The position numbers were made by a program, and so were the translations under genes. 64,000 bases of DNA from Flavobacterium cauense R2A-7 (GTDB lineage Bacteria > Bacteroidota > Bacteroidia > Flavobacteriales > Flavobacteriaceae). Location: assembly GCF_000498475.1 (NCBI RefSeq), contig NZ_AVBI01000019.1, positions 124,001-188,000 on the forward strand, in the 5' to 3' direction. Shown here piece by piece: positions 49,409 through 58,289 of this stretch. The notes beneath the pieces are model-generated. The model saw only the letters and a program-made list of their open reading frames with translations, was not told the DNA's origin and searched no databases. The first letter of the stretch is position 1, and each line of letters opens with the position of its first letter.

Positions 49409-50944
49409 TTATGACGCTTCCATAGCTTTTCTTTCTGCAAAATGCAGCTTTAATGATTCCGGCATACTATTTCCCATAATCTTTTCATAGGCTTCTTCAT
49501 ATTCTTTTATAAATTTTCCTATGGTGAAATTTTCAATCACTTTTCGTCGGGCGTTTATTCCCATTTGTTTACGTAATTGTTCGTTTTGTAAAAGATGAAT
49601 CACGCATTTGCCAATTTCTTCGTAATCTTTAGGTTTGCAGAGGAATCCGCAGTTTTCATCTAAAGCTTCATAAACGCCACCCACATCTGTTGCTACCACC
49701 GGAATCCCGCAACTCATCGATTCTAAAACAGTATATGGGAATCCTTCCGAAATAGACGTCAGTATGGAGATATCGCCTTCGCAAAACAATTGGTGTGGTT
49801 TGCTGTGATATCCGGCTAATTTAAAGTTGTCCTGTAGTTGCAGTTCAGCAATTAAATCTTCGCATTCTTTGGTATATTCCGGAACTGCATTATTATCGCC
49901 GTAAACCAAATATTGTACGTTTGGAATTTGCCGTTTTACAACCTCGCAGGATTTTATCATCGTAATGATGTCTTTCAGATCAAAAATACGGGCAGCGGCA
50001 ACTACTGTCGGAATTCCTTCAAGTGCTTTGGGTTTGGGTGCGGGAACGAAAAGATTGTGATCAATCCCGTTGTAAATCACCTCAATAATTTCCGGATTTG
50101 CACCATAGAATTTTTCCCAGATCATGTTGAATTTATTAACCGAAAGAATCAAATCGGCTTTATAATAAACCAATTCGGTTATGCTTTCTGAGAATTTAAT
50201 CAGTAATTTTTTAAGGAAATAGGAATACTCCGATGAATTGATGGCCAGTAACCGTTCCCGTATGAAAACGCCGTGCTCCGTGGCAATTATTGGTGTATTG
50301 TATTTGTATTTCAGTACCAGTGCCGGGATGACCGGAAAACCGGAAATGGTTAAGTGCGAAATATCGGCCTTGGGAACATCAATGGAAAGTGGTATGAGGA
50401 ACCGATAAATCCAACGCATTCCGAAAGTAAGGTCGTTTAGGGTCGCCTCTTCTTTTGTGTTTCGGCTTAATTCTACCACCAAATTGCAAAATGCTCTCCA
50501 TACAGCCATACTTTGCATGGTTTTTTTATAATCGTGTGATTGAAAAAAACACCACATTCTGAAAATGACATCGTCAAAATCTTCAGCTTTTCGGGTGTCT
50601 GAATATATATTGGTAATCATTCGTTTAAAAACAGGAACGAATTCTTCTTTGATGATTGTTTCATTCAGCTCTTCTTTTTCATCAACAATCGTGTAAAAAT
50701 GTTTTCCGTAATTTATCATTTCCTGCGGTTCTAAAGGCGACCACAACGGAACCTGAACAATCTCTTTAACATTTTCACTCAGTTCATATTTAGATTTGCT
50801 TTCGTACTGCGCATTGATGGAATATAAAATGAAATTGGCGTTTTTTATGTCGTTACAAAGCATGTGAGACCACGTTGAAACACCGCCACCGTTATAAGGA
50901 TAAGTCCCTTCAAGGATTAAAAGTACATCGTATTTCTTGTTCAT
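49409..50944 (-). CDS. pelF: PelF-like GT4 glycosyltransferase
   Basis: A 511-residue cytoplasmic GT-B glycosyltransferase. The N-terminus VLLILEGTYPYNGGGVSTW is nearly diagnostic of PelF, and the C-terminal donor-site motifs are VAAARIFDLKDI, KLAGYHSKPH, TSISEGFPYTVLESMSCGIPVVATDVGG. PelF of Pseudomonas (about 507 residues) uses UDP-sugars to build the Pel polymer of N-acetylgalactosamine-type residues. The first gene of the five-gene operon, with a TAAATTTG box about 130 bases upstream. An alternative start lies 4 codons upstream at 50956. Confidence 0.87.
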   Translation of the reverse strand: MNKKYDVLLILEGTYPYNGGGVSTWSHMLCNDIKNANFILYSINAQYESKSKYELSENVKEIVQVPLWSPLEPQEMINYGKHFYTIVDEKEELNETIIKEEFVPVFKRMITNIYSDTRKAEDFDDVIFRMWCFFQSHDYKKTMQSMAVWRAFCNLVVELSRNTKEEATLNDLTFGMRWIYRFLIPLSIDVPKADISHLTISGFPVIPALVLKYKYNTPIIATEHGVFIRERLLAINSSEYSYFLKKLLIKFSESITELVYYKADLILSVNKFNMIWEKFYGANPEIIEVIYNGIDHNLFVPAPKPKALEGIPTVVAAARIFDLKDIITMIKSCEVVKRQIPNVQYLVYGDNNAVPEYTKECEDLIAELQLQDNFKLAGYHSKPHQLFCEGDISILTSISEGFPYTVLESMSCGIPVVATDVGGVYEALDENCGFLCKPKDYEEIGKCVIHLLQNEQLRKQMGINARRKVIENFTIGKFIKEYEEAYEKIMGNSMPESLKLHFAERKAMEAS

Positions 50945-51079
50945 CTCAAAAACCATTTGTTCTTTGTTGTAGCGGTATTCGCTAAAACATCAAAAATTAA
51001 ATAAATCGGTTCTTGGGCTGTTTTTGAAATAAAGACAGTTTGTGGTTAACTGTTTAAGGTGTTGAAACCTTGATTACTA

Positions 51080-51087
51080 CAAATTTA
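51080..51087 (-). promoter_or_regulatory. -7 box of the Pel-like operon
   Basis: TAAATTTG on the minus strand, matching TAnnTTTG. It implies a leader of about 125-130 bases before pelF, long compared with the other transcripts of this window, so there is room for control of translation. No TTG at the usual -33 distance. The rest of 50945-51262 shows no gene. Confidence 0.45.
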
Positions 51088-51262
51088 CAGTAAACGTTTT
51101 TGTTATGTAAAATATTGAAAGTAAATTAGTTAAATCCGAAAAAAACACCGATGAAATGCAGTTGTCTGTGAATTCTAAAGCGATAATTTGCGATTCCCTT
51201 TTTAAAATGAAAATTGTGAAAAATAAATGAACCATTTTTATTCCTGAAAAGAGAATAAAGTT

Positions 51263-51270
51263 TATTTTTG
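51263..51270 (+). promoter_or_regulatory. -7 box deciding the start of the next gene
   Basis: TATTTTTG fits TAnnTTTG. It overlaps a possible TTG start at 51268, which therefore cannot be in the transcript; the GTG at 51310 becomes the likely initiation codon. Confidence 0.5.
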
Positions 51271-51309
51271 CAAACCAATTTCAAGTTCTTAACTAATCAA
51301 CTTATTACC

Positions 51310-51678
51310 GTGGAAAATCCAACTGCACAAAAATTAATCAACAAAATCCAATTAGATTTATTCAAAAATGGATTTAATGCTGACACTTTAATTACAGATT
51401 TGAAAAAATTAAGAGAATATGCTCTTGAAGAACAAAATCCTGTATTGGTTAAGGCAATTCGTTTAACGTATGAGCACATTGAAGCCAATAACGCTTTTTT
51501 AATTGCCATCCCGGACGATGAACCGATTGAAGGATTTGACGGAACTTCCTCCAACGTAACGGAAGATGCAACGAATATGGAAAGTCTGGAATATTTGATT
51601 TCGCTTTTCGCGGATTTGAAAAACAAAAATAATTTAGCCGATTTAAAAGAATACAACAAATCTTTTTTAGCGTTCTAA
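51310..51678 (+). CDS. Small acidic protein, unknown
   Basis: A 122-residue acidic, helical soluble protein that starts at GTG (V/MENPTAQKLINKIQLDLF). It has a central FLIAIPDDEPIEGFDG segment and a helical end MESLEYLISLFADLKNKNNLADLKEYNKSFLAF. I do not recognise a family. The start was chosen because the -7 promoter box overlaps the only earlier in-frame start (TTG at 51268). A strong terminator follows, so it is monocistronic, and it is divergent from the Pel-like operon. Function not assigned. Confidence 0.65.
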   Translation: MENPTAQKLINKIQLDLFKNGFNADTLITDLKKLREYALEEQNPVLVKAIRLTYEHIEANNAFLIAIPDDEPIEGFDGTSSNVTEDATNMESLEYLISLFADLKNKNNLADLKEYNKSFLAF

Positions 51679-51708
51679 TTCCTTTAAAACGATATTTTAC
51701 ATTATATT

Positions 51709-51737
51709 AAACTACGCTATACGGCGTAGTTTTTTTA
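51709..51737 (+). terminator. Rho-independent terminator
   Basis: AAACTACGC-TATACG-GCGTAGTTT, a perfect 9-bp stem followed by T residues, 30 bases after the small acidic protein gene. Confidence 0.88.
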
Positions 51738-51861
51738 TAAGTTTTAGTTAAAAACCAATCGAATCAGTAGTTTCTGTGCTACATTTGAGCTGTTTTTTGA
51801 TAAAAATATAATTTAAAAACCAAAGCAAAAGGTATTGCTTTAATTTTCAATCATTTATCCT

Positions 51862-52137
51862 ATGATGCGTATTTTTAAAATTGTTGCTTTCCTGGAAGGA
51901 ATTTCACTTTTAGTATTATTTTCCAACATGATTTTCTTAAAACCAACCAACATGGAGTTGTACAAAACCCTACTCTTCCCTGTCGGAATGGCGCACGGCT
52001 TATTGTTTATTGGTTATATAATTTTGGCCACAATGTTCAAAATGGAAGAAAACTGGCCGTTTAAAAAATACTTTCAGGTTTGTATCGCATCGGTAATTCC
52101 GTTCGGAACGTTTTATGTTGAGAAAAAAATATTGTAA
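51862..52137 (+). CDS. DUF3817 membrane protein
   Basis: A 91-residue protein with three membrane helices and the DUF3817 pattern: FKIVAFLEGISLLVLFSNMIF (EG in helix 1), PVGMAHGLLFIGYIILA (MAHG in helix 2), and a final ASVIPFGTFYVEKKIL. The length is typical. The family function is unknown. It precedes the MscS-type channel gene by 19 bases, and the two are probably cotranscribed. Confidence 0.87.
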   Translation: MMRIFKIVAFLEGISLLVLFSNMIFLKPTNMELYKTLLFPVGMAHGLLFIGYIILATMFKMEENWPFKKYFQVCIASVIPFGTFYVEKKIL

Positions 52138-52156
52138 TTTGTAGCAATAAAATTTT

Positions 52157-53395
52157 ATGAAAATCTTCAATTGGGCATACAAGCTCCTTAAATCCTGGGA
52201 CTTTAACGACAATCTTGCAGAGTACATTAATCTCGCGGTTAATATCGTTGTGCTTGTTGTTGTTGCTTATATTTTAGATTATCTCTTCAAAAAGATTTTA
52301 ATTATTCTGATGGCTATCATTGCCGAGAGAACCAAATCGACCTTCGATGATTTTCTGGTAGCCAATAAAACGGCTAAATATGTAGCCCATCTTTTTACAC
52401 TTTCGTTTGTCTATAAAACTGTTCCGATTATTCTGAAAGAATTCGTGTATTGGGAAAGTTTTTTTACAAAAGGAGTAAAATTTTACATCATCATTTTATC
52501 CCTTTGGATCATTCGAAGCGTTTTTCATTCGCTTAAAGATTATCTAAAAGAACAACCAAAATTCAAAGACAAACCGATTGACAGTTACATTCAGGTAATT
52601 ATGATTGGTCTATGGGTTTACGGGATTGTTTATTTTATTCTGATTCTTTTTGATACAAATATGAATAAGCTTTTGGCCACATTCGGAGCCATTTCAGCTT
52701 TGATTATTTTGATTTTCCGTGACACGATTTTGGGATTCGTGGCTAGTATTCAGGTAACCGTTAACGATATGGTTCGTATTGGTGACTGGATTACGATGGA
52801 AAAATACGGTGCCGATGGTGATGTAATCGAAATCAATCTGGCAACAGTAAAAGTTCAGAATTTCGACAATACCATTACAACTATTCCCACCTATTTCCTG
52901 ATTTCGGATTCCTTTAAAAACTGGCGCGGGATGCTGGATTCTGATGGAAGACGGCTAAAACGTTCCATACTTTTAAAATCCAGCAGCATTCGTTTCTTAA
53001 ATGATGAAGAGATTGAAAACCTAAAGCGAATTCAGTTAATCAAACCTTACTTAGACCACCGTCAAACGGATATTGATAAGTTCAATAAAACGAATGCAAT
53101 TGACAAATCAGTATTAATTAACGGACGAAATCTGACCAATTTCGGTATTTTCAGAAAATATATCGATCAGTACATTGCCAACCATCCCGGAATTAATAAA
53201 GATATGTTGTTCATGTGCCGACAATTGCAACCCACACAAAACGGTATGCCTTTGGAAATTTACGCCTTTGTAAACGACAAACGTTTGGTGGAATACGAAC
53301 ACATTATGGCCGATATTTTTGACCATATTTTAGCGTCTGTTCGTTATTTTGATATGGAGATTAATGAAACCGGAGCGATAAAAATCGAATATTAA
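52157..53395 (+). CDS. MscS-family mechanosensitive ion channel (YbdG-like)
   Basis: A 412-residue channel protein. It has about five N-terminal helices, the pore-lining helix (LLATFGAISALIILIFRDTILGFVASIQV, about residues 173-201), and the beta domain VRIGDWITMEKYGADGDVIEINLATVKVQNFDNTITTIPTYF typical of the MscS family. The long C-terminal cytosolic domain (LYMLMFMCRQLQP-type region: DMLFMCRQLQPTQNGMPLEIYAF) resembles YbdG/MscM. It releases solutes on osmotic downshock at the inner membrane. Its stop codon directly abuts that of the convergent thioesterase gene. Confidence 0.87.
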   Translation: MKIFNWAYKLLKSWDFNDNLAEYINLAVNIVVLVVVAYILDYLFKKILIILMAIIAERTKSTFDDFLVANKTAKYVAHLFTLSFVYKTVPIILKEFVYWESFFTKGVKFYIIILSLWIIRSVFHSLKDYLKEQPKFKDKPIDSYIQVIMIGLWVYGIVYFILILFDTNMNKLLATFGAISALIILIFRDTILGFVASIQVTVNDMVRIGDWITMEKYGADGDVIEINLATVKVQNFDNTITTIPTYFLISDSFKNWRGMLDSDGRRLKRSILLKSSSIRFLNDEEIENLKRIQLIKPYLDHRQTDIDKFNKTNAIDKSVLINGRNLTNFGIFRKYIDQYIANHPGINKDMLFMCRQLQPTQNGMPLEIYAFVNDKRLVEYEHIMADIFDHILASVRYFDMEINETGAIKIEY

Positions 53396-53764
53396 TTATT
53401 CTTCTACTGCTGTCATTCCATGAATGGCCGGTTGTCCGAAACTGTCTAAATTCACCATTGTAATTGCGTCAACAGTAATAATTACCGCTTTTGTCATTAC
53501 ATTACGTACTTCACAGCGCATGGTAATGGAGGTTTTTCCGAATTTTACAATGTCTAAACCGATTTCAATAATATCGCCTTGTCGCGCCGAACTCATAAAA
53601 TTGATTTCCGACATAAACTTGGTTACAATGCGATTGTTTTTTAAAAGAATGATGGAATATAAAGCGGCTTCATCGTCAATCCACGATAACAGTTTTCCTC
53701 CGAATAAGGTACCGTTGGCATTTAAATCTTCGGGTCTGACCCATTTTTTGGTCTGGTAATTCAT
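53396..53764 (-). CDS. Acyl-CoA thioesterase (YciA-type hotdog)
   Basis: A 122-residue hotdog protein with the YciA/BFIT pattern: VRPEDLNANGTLFGGKLLSWIDDEAA (N-x-x-G-x-x-F-G-G and the catalytic Asp), FMSEINFMSSARQGDIIEIG and ITVDAITMVNLD. It hydrolyses acyl-CoA esters, probably of medium or long chain. Its start overlaps the NUDIX stop by 4 bases. It is the downstream gene of a two-gene operon and abuts the mscS-like gene end to end. Confidence 0.87.
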   Translation of the reverse strand: MNYQTKKWVRPEDLNANGTLFGGKLLSWIDDEAALYSIILLKNNRIVTKFMSEINFMSSARQGDIIEIGLDIVKFGKTSITMRCEVRNVMTKAVIITVDAITMVNLDSFGQPAIHGMTAVEE

Positions 53765-54177
53765 AATTGAAACTTTTGTAAGGTCAAAGTTACAATATCC
53801 AAATGATCAAATGCTAATTTTGGCAAATCTTTCACAGAAAACCAACCGGTTTCTTTAGCATCATCGGCTGCGACAGCTACAGTGTTTTCAGGAACAATTC
53901 CGAAATAAGCTACCGAAACCATGTGTCCTCTCGGATCGCGAAACGGTTTTCCAAAAGCACCAATCTGTTCCAAATCAGCGACTTTAATTTGGGTTTCTTC
54001 TTCTAGTTCCCGAATCGCGGCCGTTTTTAAATCTTCGTTTTCATCAACAAATCCGCCCGGTAAAGCCCAGCAATCCTTAAAAGGTTCATTTTTCCGTTTA
54101 ATCAAAAGTAATTCAAAATCACCTGATTTTCTAAGGATAAAGGCATCAACAGTTACAAATATTTTGGATGTTCTCAT
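53761..54177 (-). CDS. NUDIX hydrolase
   Basis: A 138-residue NUDIX protein with a complete box: GGFVDENEDLKTAAIRELEEETQI (G-x5-E-x7-RE-x2-EE-x-x). The N-terminal FVTVDAFILR and LLLIKRKNEPFKDCWALPG are typical of ADP-ribose- or nucleotide-sugar-type NUDIX enzymes and of the NrtR catalytic domain, but no winged helix follows, so it is not a regulator. It hydrolyses a nucleoside diphosphate linked to another moiety; substrate unknown. Overlaps the thioesterase gene by 4 bases. Confidence 0.88.
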   Translation of the reverse strand: MRTSKIFVTVDAFILRKSGDFELLLIKRKNEPFKDCWALPGGFVDENEDLKTAAIRELEEETQIKVADLEQIGAFGKPFRDPRGHMVSVAYFGIVPENTVAVAADDAKETGWFSVKDLPKLAFDHLDIVTLTLQKFQL

Positions 54178-54275
54178 GTTTCAAAGTTTTCAACACGAAA
54201 CTACTAATAACTTTTTAAATGCAGTTATAAATTGGCATTTCATAATTCGTAATTTTAATACAAAGAACAAAAACC

Positions 54276-54671
54276 ATGGAAAATCGCGACACTTTTCTTA
54301 TTGATTTGAGAGGTGAACCTCTTGGAACGATTTCGGCTCAGTCAACTTCTGAAGAAGTATTTCAGAACAGGACTTTACGACCTATACTGGTTTTACAGAA
54401 CGAACTTTTCATTGAAGTTTTTCTGAATTATGCGATAAAGCAAAAGAATGTGTTTTTCTCGATGCCACCCGATAAAAAAATGGCATACATTGAAAATGTG
54501 ATTCAGCGCGACATCAAATTCAGAAATTCACTGAAAGGTATCATTATTGGACTTTTTACGGTGGAAGAATACAAAGAATACATCAAAAATTCCTCCAACA
54601 TCAACAAACGAATGATGAACATGCTGATTGAACGGTTGAAAAGTCAGGTTATGATTTTAAATATGGATTAA
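54276..54671 (+). CDS. Small conserved protein, unknown
   Basis: A 131-residue soluble protein: MENRDTFLIDLRGEPLGTI, then RTLRPILVLQNELFIEVFLNYAIKQKN, FFSMPPDKKMAYIENVIQRD and a helical C-terminus NKRMMNMLIERLKSQVMIL. I recall similar flavobacterial proteins annotated as 'glyoxalase', but no glyoxalase metal ligands (paired His/Glu) are visible, so that label is not supported. Monocistronic, ended by a strong terminator. Function not assigned. Confidence 0.7.
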   Translation: MENRDTFLIDLRGEPLGTISAQSTSEEVFQNRTLRPILVLQNELFIEVFLNYAIKQKNVFFSMPPDKKMAYIENVIQRDIKFRNSLKGIIIGLFTVEEYKEYIKNSSNINKRMMNMLIERLKSQVMILNMD

Positions 54672-54700
54672 TTTAACTCAGATTGCAAATACCACAAACT

Positions 54701-54730
54701 AAAAAGCTGTCCGTTACGACAGCTTTTTTT
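54701..54730. terminator. Bidirectional terminator
   Basis: AAAAAGCTGTC-CGTTAC-GACAGCTTTTTTT, an 11-bp stem flanked by A and T runs, between the convergent small protein gene and the DUF2461 gene. Confidence 0.9.
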
Positions 54731-54733
54731 ATT

Positions 54734-55399
54734 TTAATAAAGACTTTCTCCGTTTAAATTGGTGCCGAGCACGTCGCTCATATAGTCGAAAAACGGGCGC
54801 ATGGCTTTAAAAGTAGCCAAGACTTCGGTTTTGAAATTTTCACTAGTGATTTCCTTGTCGGTAAAGCTTCGGGAAATCAGGTATTGTTTTTTACGAATTA
54901 GATCGATGGCCGGATGGGTTTTATCGAAACCTTTTGGTGCGGTTTTCAATTCCTCACCTTTTAATTCTCCGAAATACTTTTTGAAATTCTCATCGGCAAT
55001 AATTGCACGGATTTCTTCATCGTCCATTTCAAATTCCTTACGGATTCGGTTTAAATCTTCAGCATTGGGTTCCCAAAAACCGCCACCAACAAAACTGCCA
55101 CCGGGCTGAATGTGAAGGTAATAACCGCCTCGTAAATAAGGTTTGGTTCGGTCAAAACTCACACTGAAATTGATTTTATACGGCGTTTTGTCTTTAGAAA
55201 ACCGGATATCGCGATAAATTCTATGAATCTGCATTTTTTCGATACTGTCCTGTTTTCCAAATTCTTCGTTGATTTCCTGAAAGAAGTTTTTAATTACTTT
55301 CTGATGGTTTTCAAATCGTTTTTTATTGTCGGTAAACCAATCCCGGTTGTTATTTTTTTCTAATTCGGAAAGGAAATCCAGTTCGGCTTTTGAAATCAT
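54734..55399 (-). CDS. DUF2461 family protein
   Basis: A 221-residue protein with clear DUF2461 (TIGR02453) features: LSELEKNNNRDWFTDNKKRFE at the N-terminus, IHRIYRDIRFSKDKTPYKIN (Arg/Lys-rich), GGYYLHIQPGGSFVGGGFW, and GFDKTHPAIDLIRKKQYLISR. The function is unknown. It lies 41 bases downstream of hisIE on the same strand; it may be read through from the his operon but a link to histidine synthesis is not expected. Confidence 0.9.
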   Translation of the reverse strand: MISKAELDFLSELEKNNNRDWFTDNKKRFENHQKVIKNFFQEINEEFGKQDSIEKMQIHRIYRDIRFSKDKTPYKINFSVSFDRTKPYLRGGYYLHIQPGGSFVGGGFWEPNAEDLNRIRKEFEMDDEEIRAIIADENFKKYFGELKGEELKTAPKGFDKTHPAIDLIRKKQYLISRSFTDKEITSENFKTEVLATFKAMRPFFDYMSDVLGTNLNGESLY

Positions 55400-55440
55400 T
55401 TTTTCTTTTAAAAGTACACTATTTTGGCAATTCCGAAAAA

Positions 55441-56040
55441 TTATTTTTCACGGGACTGCAATACTTTTACGATGTCGTTCAGCTGAAATCCCTTTGCCTG
55501 CAACAAAATTAAATAGTGAAACAGTAAATCAGCGCTTTCATTCAGAAATAAATCATTGTTGGAATCTTTGGCTTCGATAACGACTTCTATAGCTTCCTCG
55601 CCTACTTTCTGGGCAATTTTATTGATGCCTTTTGTGAACAAAGAAGCTATATAACTGTTTTCCGAATTTGCGTTTTCCTTCCGTTCTTTAATCGTGTTTT
55701 CCAATTTTGAAAGAAAACCAAACTCCTGATTGTTAACTTCCTGCCAGCAAGTATCGGAACCGGTGTGACAGATTGGTCCTGCCGGTCGTGCTTTGATTAA
55801 AAGTGTATCGTTGTCGCAATCTTCTTTAATACTAACCAATTTTAAAAAGTTGCCACTCTCCTCGCCTTTTGTCCACAATCGGTTTTTGGTTCTGCTGAAG
55901 AAGGTCACTTTATTGGTTTCCAGGGTTTTGTTTAACGCCTCCTGATTCATGTAGCCTAACATGAGTACGTTTTTGGTTTCGCTATCCTGAACAATTACAG
56001 GAAGTAAACCGTCTGTGTTTTTGGTGAAATCTAATTTCAT
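55441..56040 (-). CDS. hisI: HisIE: phosphoribosyl-AMP cyclohydrolase / phosphoribosyl-ATP pyrophosphatase
   Basis: A 199-residue fusion. The HisI part (1 to about 110) has MLGYMNQEALNKT, SRTKNRLWTKGEESGN and the zinc cysteines of DCDNDTLLIKARPAGPICHTGSDTCW. The HisE part (about 115-199) has ASLFTKGINKIAQKVGEEAIEVVIEAKD and NESADLLFHYLILL. It carries out steps 2 and 3 of histidine synthesis. The start at MKLDFTKNTDG (56038-56040) is chosen; the frame runs 21 codons further into a pyrimidine-rich spacer. Last gene of the his operon. Confidence 0.95.
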   Translation of the reverse strand: MKLDFTKNTDGLLPVIVQDSETKNVLMLGYMNQEALNKTLETNKVTFFSRTKNRLWTKGEESGNFLKLVSIKEDCDNDTLLIKARPAGPICHTGSDTCWQEVNNQEFGFLSKLENTIKERKENANSENSYIASLFTKGINKIAQKVGEEAIEVVIEAKDSNNDLFLNESADLLFHYLILLQAKGFQLNDIVKVLQSREK

Positions 56041-56089
56041 TTTGTGTTCTTTTCTGTTTTTTCTTCCTTTTCCCTTTTCCCTTTTCTTT

Positions 56090-56845
56090 CTATATCCTAA
56101 CACTCACATTCTTTTCTTTCAAAAACTGTTTCAGTTGTGGAATTTCGATTTCCTGATAATGAAAAACACTAGCGGCAAGAGCTGCATCGGCTTTCCCGTT
56201 TATGAAGGCATCGGCAAAATGCTGCATTGTTCCTGCGCCACCACTGGCAATAATCGGAATGTTTACAGTTTCCGACAGTTTGGCTAAAGCTTCATTGGCG
56301 AACCCTTTTTTTGTTCCGTCGTTGTTCATGGAAGTGAATAAAATTTCACCGGCGCCTCTATCTTGTGCTTCTTTCGCCCATTGGAATAAGTCCAATTTCG
56401 CTGCAGTTTTTCCGCCCATTAAATGCACTTTCCATTGATTGTCAATCAATTTAGCATCGATGGCAACCACAACGCACTGACTCCCGAATTCCTGCGCCAA
56501 TTCAGTAATCAGGCTCGGATTTTTTACAGCCGATGAGTTTATGGATACTTTGTCGGCGCCGTTTTGAAGTAGTAATTTTACGTCTTCTGCGGAAGAAATG
56601 CCGCCACCAACGGTAAACGGTATATTGATGGCTTTTGCCACTTCACGAACCAATGGGATGAGGGTTTTTCGGCGTTCTTCGGTTGCGGAAATGTCTAAGA
56701 AAACGAGTTCATCGGCACCGGTTTCTGTATACTTTTTGGCTAATTCTACTGGGTCTCCGGCATCTTTTAGATCAATGAAATTGACCCCTTTAACTGTTCT
56801 TCCGTTTTTGATATCGAGACAGGGAATTATTCTTTTTGTTAGCAT
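56090..56845 (-). CDS. hisF: Imidazole glycerol phosphate synthase, cyclase subunit
   Basis: A 251-residue (beta/alpha)8 barrel with catalytic D11 ([15 protein letters not shown]) and the second Asp in [11 protein letters not shown], phosphate loops GGGISS and IASGGAG. Together with HisH it makes imidazole glycerol phosphate and AICAR. Overlaps hisA by 7 bases. Confidence 0.96.
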   Translation of the reverse strand: MLTKRIIPCLDIKNGRTVKGVNFIDLKDAGDPVELAKKYTETGADELVFLDISATEERRKTLIPLVREVAKAINIPFTVGGGISSAEDVKLLLQNGADKVSINSSAVKNPSLITELAQEFGSQCVVVAIDAKLIDNQWKVHLMGGKTAAKLDLFQWAKEAQDRGAGEILFTSMNNDGTKKGFANEALAKLSETVNIPIIASGGAGTMQHFADAFINGKADAALAASVFHYQEIEIPQLKQFLKEKNVSVRI

Positions 56846-57567
56846 GGTTGAATGATATAATGTTCGAGTTCTTTTAATGTAATTCTACCTTCGTAAATAG
56901 CTTTCCCGATAATGGTTCCTTCACTGCCCAATTCGGCTAATTTTGGAAGTTCTTCAAACGTTGAAATGCCTCCCGAAGCAATCAGTTTTAGGTCTGAAAC
57001 CGTTTCTAGAATCTCCTGATACAGCTCGAAACTTGGGCCTTCCAACATGCCGTCTTTCGCGATATCTGTGCAGATAACGGTTGTAATTCCTTTTTTCAGA
57101 TAGTTTTCGATAAAAGGAATCAAGTCTTCCGAACTTTCTTCCAACCAACCGGAAACGGCTATTTTTCGATTGTTGACATCTGCGCCGAGAATTATTTTTT
57201 CGGCACCGTATTTTGAAATCCATTCCTGAAATAATTCCGGATTTTTTACGGCAATACTTCCGCCGGTGATTTGGTTGGCGCCACATTCGAAAGCGATTTG
57301 TAAATCGGCATCCGATTTTATACCGCCACCGAAATCAATTTGTAACGCTGTTTTAGAGGCGATTTGTTCCAGAACTTTATAATTTACAATTTGATTCGAT
57401 TTTGCGCCGTCTAAGTCGACTAAGTGTAAATATTGGATTCCGTGTGCTTCGAATTGTTTGGCTACTTCCAACGGATTTTCGTTGTATGTTTTCTGAGTGG
57501 CGTAATCGCCTTTGGATAAACGCACGCATTTTCCGTCGATGATGTCTATGGCGGGTATGATTTTCAT
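56839..57567 (-). CDS. hisA: ProFAR isomerase
   Basis: A 242-residue barrel related to HisF: D8 in [15 protein letters not shown] and the second acid in [16 protein letters not shown], with the phosphate loops DFGGGIKS and IASGGIS. It converts ProFAR to PRFAR. Separated from hisH by a 139-base spacer that holds a dispersed repeat, and coupled to hisF by a 7-base overlap. Confidence 0.96.
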   Translation of the reverse strand: MKIIPAIDIIDGKCVRLSKGDYATQKTYNENPLEVAKQFEAHGIQYLHLVDLDGAKSNQIVNYKVLEQIASKTALQIDFGGGIKSDADLQIAFECGANQITGGSIAVKNPELFQEWISKYGAEKIILGADVNNRKIAVSGWLEESSEDLIPFIENYLKKGITTVICTDIAKDGMLEGPSFELYQEILETVSDLKLIASGGISTFEELPKLAELGSEGTIIGKAIYEGRITLKELEHYIIQPC

Positions 57568-57616
57568 TATATTTCAGATTGTGGATTTTTATTTAATTGT
57601 GATTGCAATTCGATGT

Positions 57617-57703
57617 TGCGTTAGGGATTGCAGTGGAAATCCTTTTGTTTTTTCCTTAAAAAAAAAAACAAAAGATTGCAACGTAAAGCCCGCCCGAACG
57701 CCC
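57617..57703 (-). repeat. GGGCGTTCGGGCGGGC... dispersed repeat in the his operon
   Basis: On the minus strand it begins GGGCGTTCGGGCGGGCTTTA and ends GGATTTCCACTGCAATCCC. In the middle CTTTTGTTTTTTT pairs with AAAAAACAAAAG, giving a long A/T hairpin. It fills most of the hisH-hisA spacer and could affect expression of the distal genes. Confidence 0.65.
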
Positions 57704-57706
57704 AAA

Positions 57707-58288
57707 TTATAAGCTCAAAAAATTCGATAAAATTTGTGCTCCGATTTTTCCGCTCTTTTCAGGATGAAATTGTACGCCGTAAAAATTCTCTTTTTGCAAA
57801 GCCGACGCATATTCTTGTCCGTACTGCGTTACCGCGATTGCATTTTCGTTTAGCGGCGCATAAAAACTGTGTACCAAATACAGGTATTCGTTTTCCGGAA
57901 TTCCTGTAAATAAAGGCGAGTTCAGATTGTAAATGGTATTCCAACCCATTTGCGGAACCTTAACAGTGTTTGGGAATTTAAGTACGTTAACCTCGAAAAT
58001 CCCTAAACCTTTAGTATTGCTTTCTTCGGTAGTGTTGCACATTAACTGCATTCCCAGGCAAATGCCCAAAACCGGTTGTTGCAAGGTTGGAATTACTAAG
58101 TCTAAACCACTTTCCTGCAGTTTTTTCATGGCACTTCCCGCCTCGCCCACACCTGGGAAAATCACTTTGTCGGCTGTTGTGATTTCGTCTTTGTCTTTGG
58201 TGATGATTCCTGTAAAACCAAGGCTTTCCAATGCAAACAGTACACTTTGGGTATTTCCGGAATCGTAATCTATAATGGCTATTTTCAT
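57707..58288 (-). CDS. hisH: Imidazole glycerol phosphate synthase, glutaminase subunit
   Basis: A 193-residue class I glutamine amidotransferase: DYDSGNTQSV at the N-terminus, nucleophile Cys in VLGICLGMQLM, and the His-x-Glu pair in GVQFHPEKS. It supplies ammonia to HisF. It ends one base before the hisB gene's 3' neighbour: the hisB stop lies 1 base upstream of the hisH start. Confidence 0.96.
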   Translation of the reverse strand: MKIAIIDYDSGNTQSVLFALESLGFTGIITKDKDEITTADKVIFPGVGEAGSAMKKLQESGLDLVIPTLQQPVLGICLGMQLMCNTTEESNTKGLGIFEVNVLKFPNTVKVPQMGWNTIYNLNSPLFTGIPENEYLYLVHSFYAPLNENAIAVTQYGQEYASALQKENFYGVQFHPEKSGKIGAQILSNFLSL

Positions 58289-58289
58289 G

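Noticed and set aside
51268-51309. N-terminal extension of the small acidic protein from a TTG codon
   Set aside because: The TTG is part of a TATTTTTG promoter box, so it would not be in the transcript.
54276-54671. Glyoxalase assignment for the 131-residue protein
   Set aside because: No metal-binding His/Glu set or paired beta-alpha-beta-beta-beta modules could be seen.
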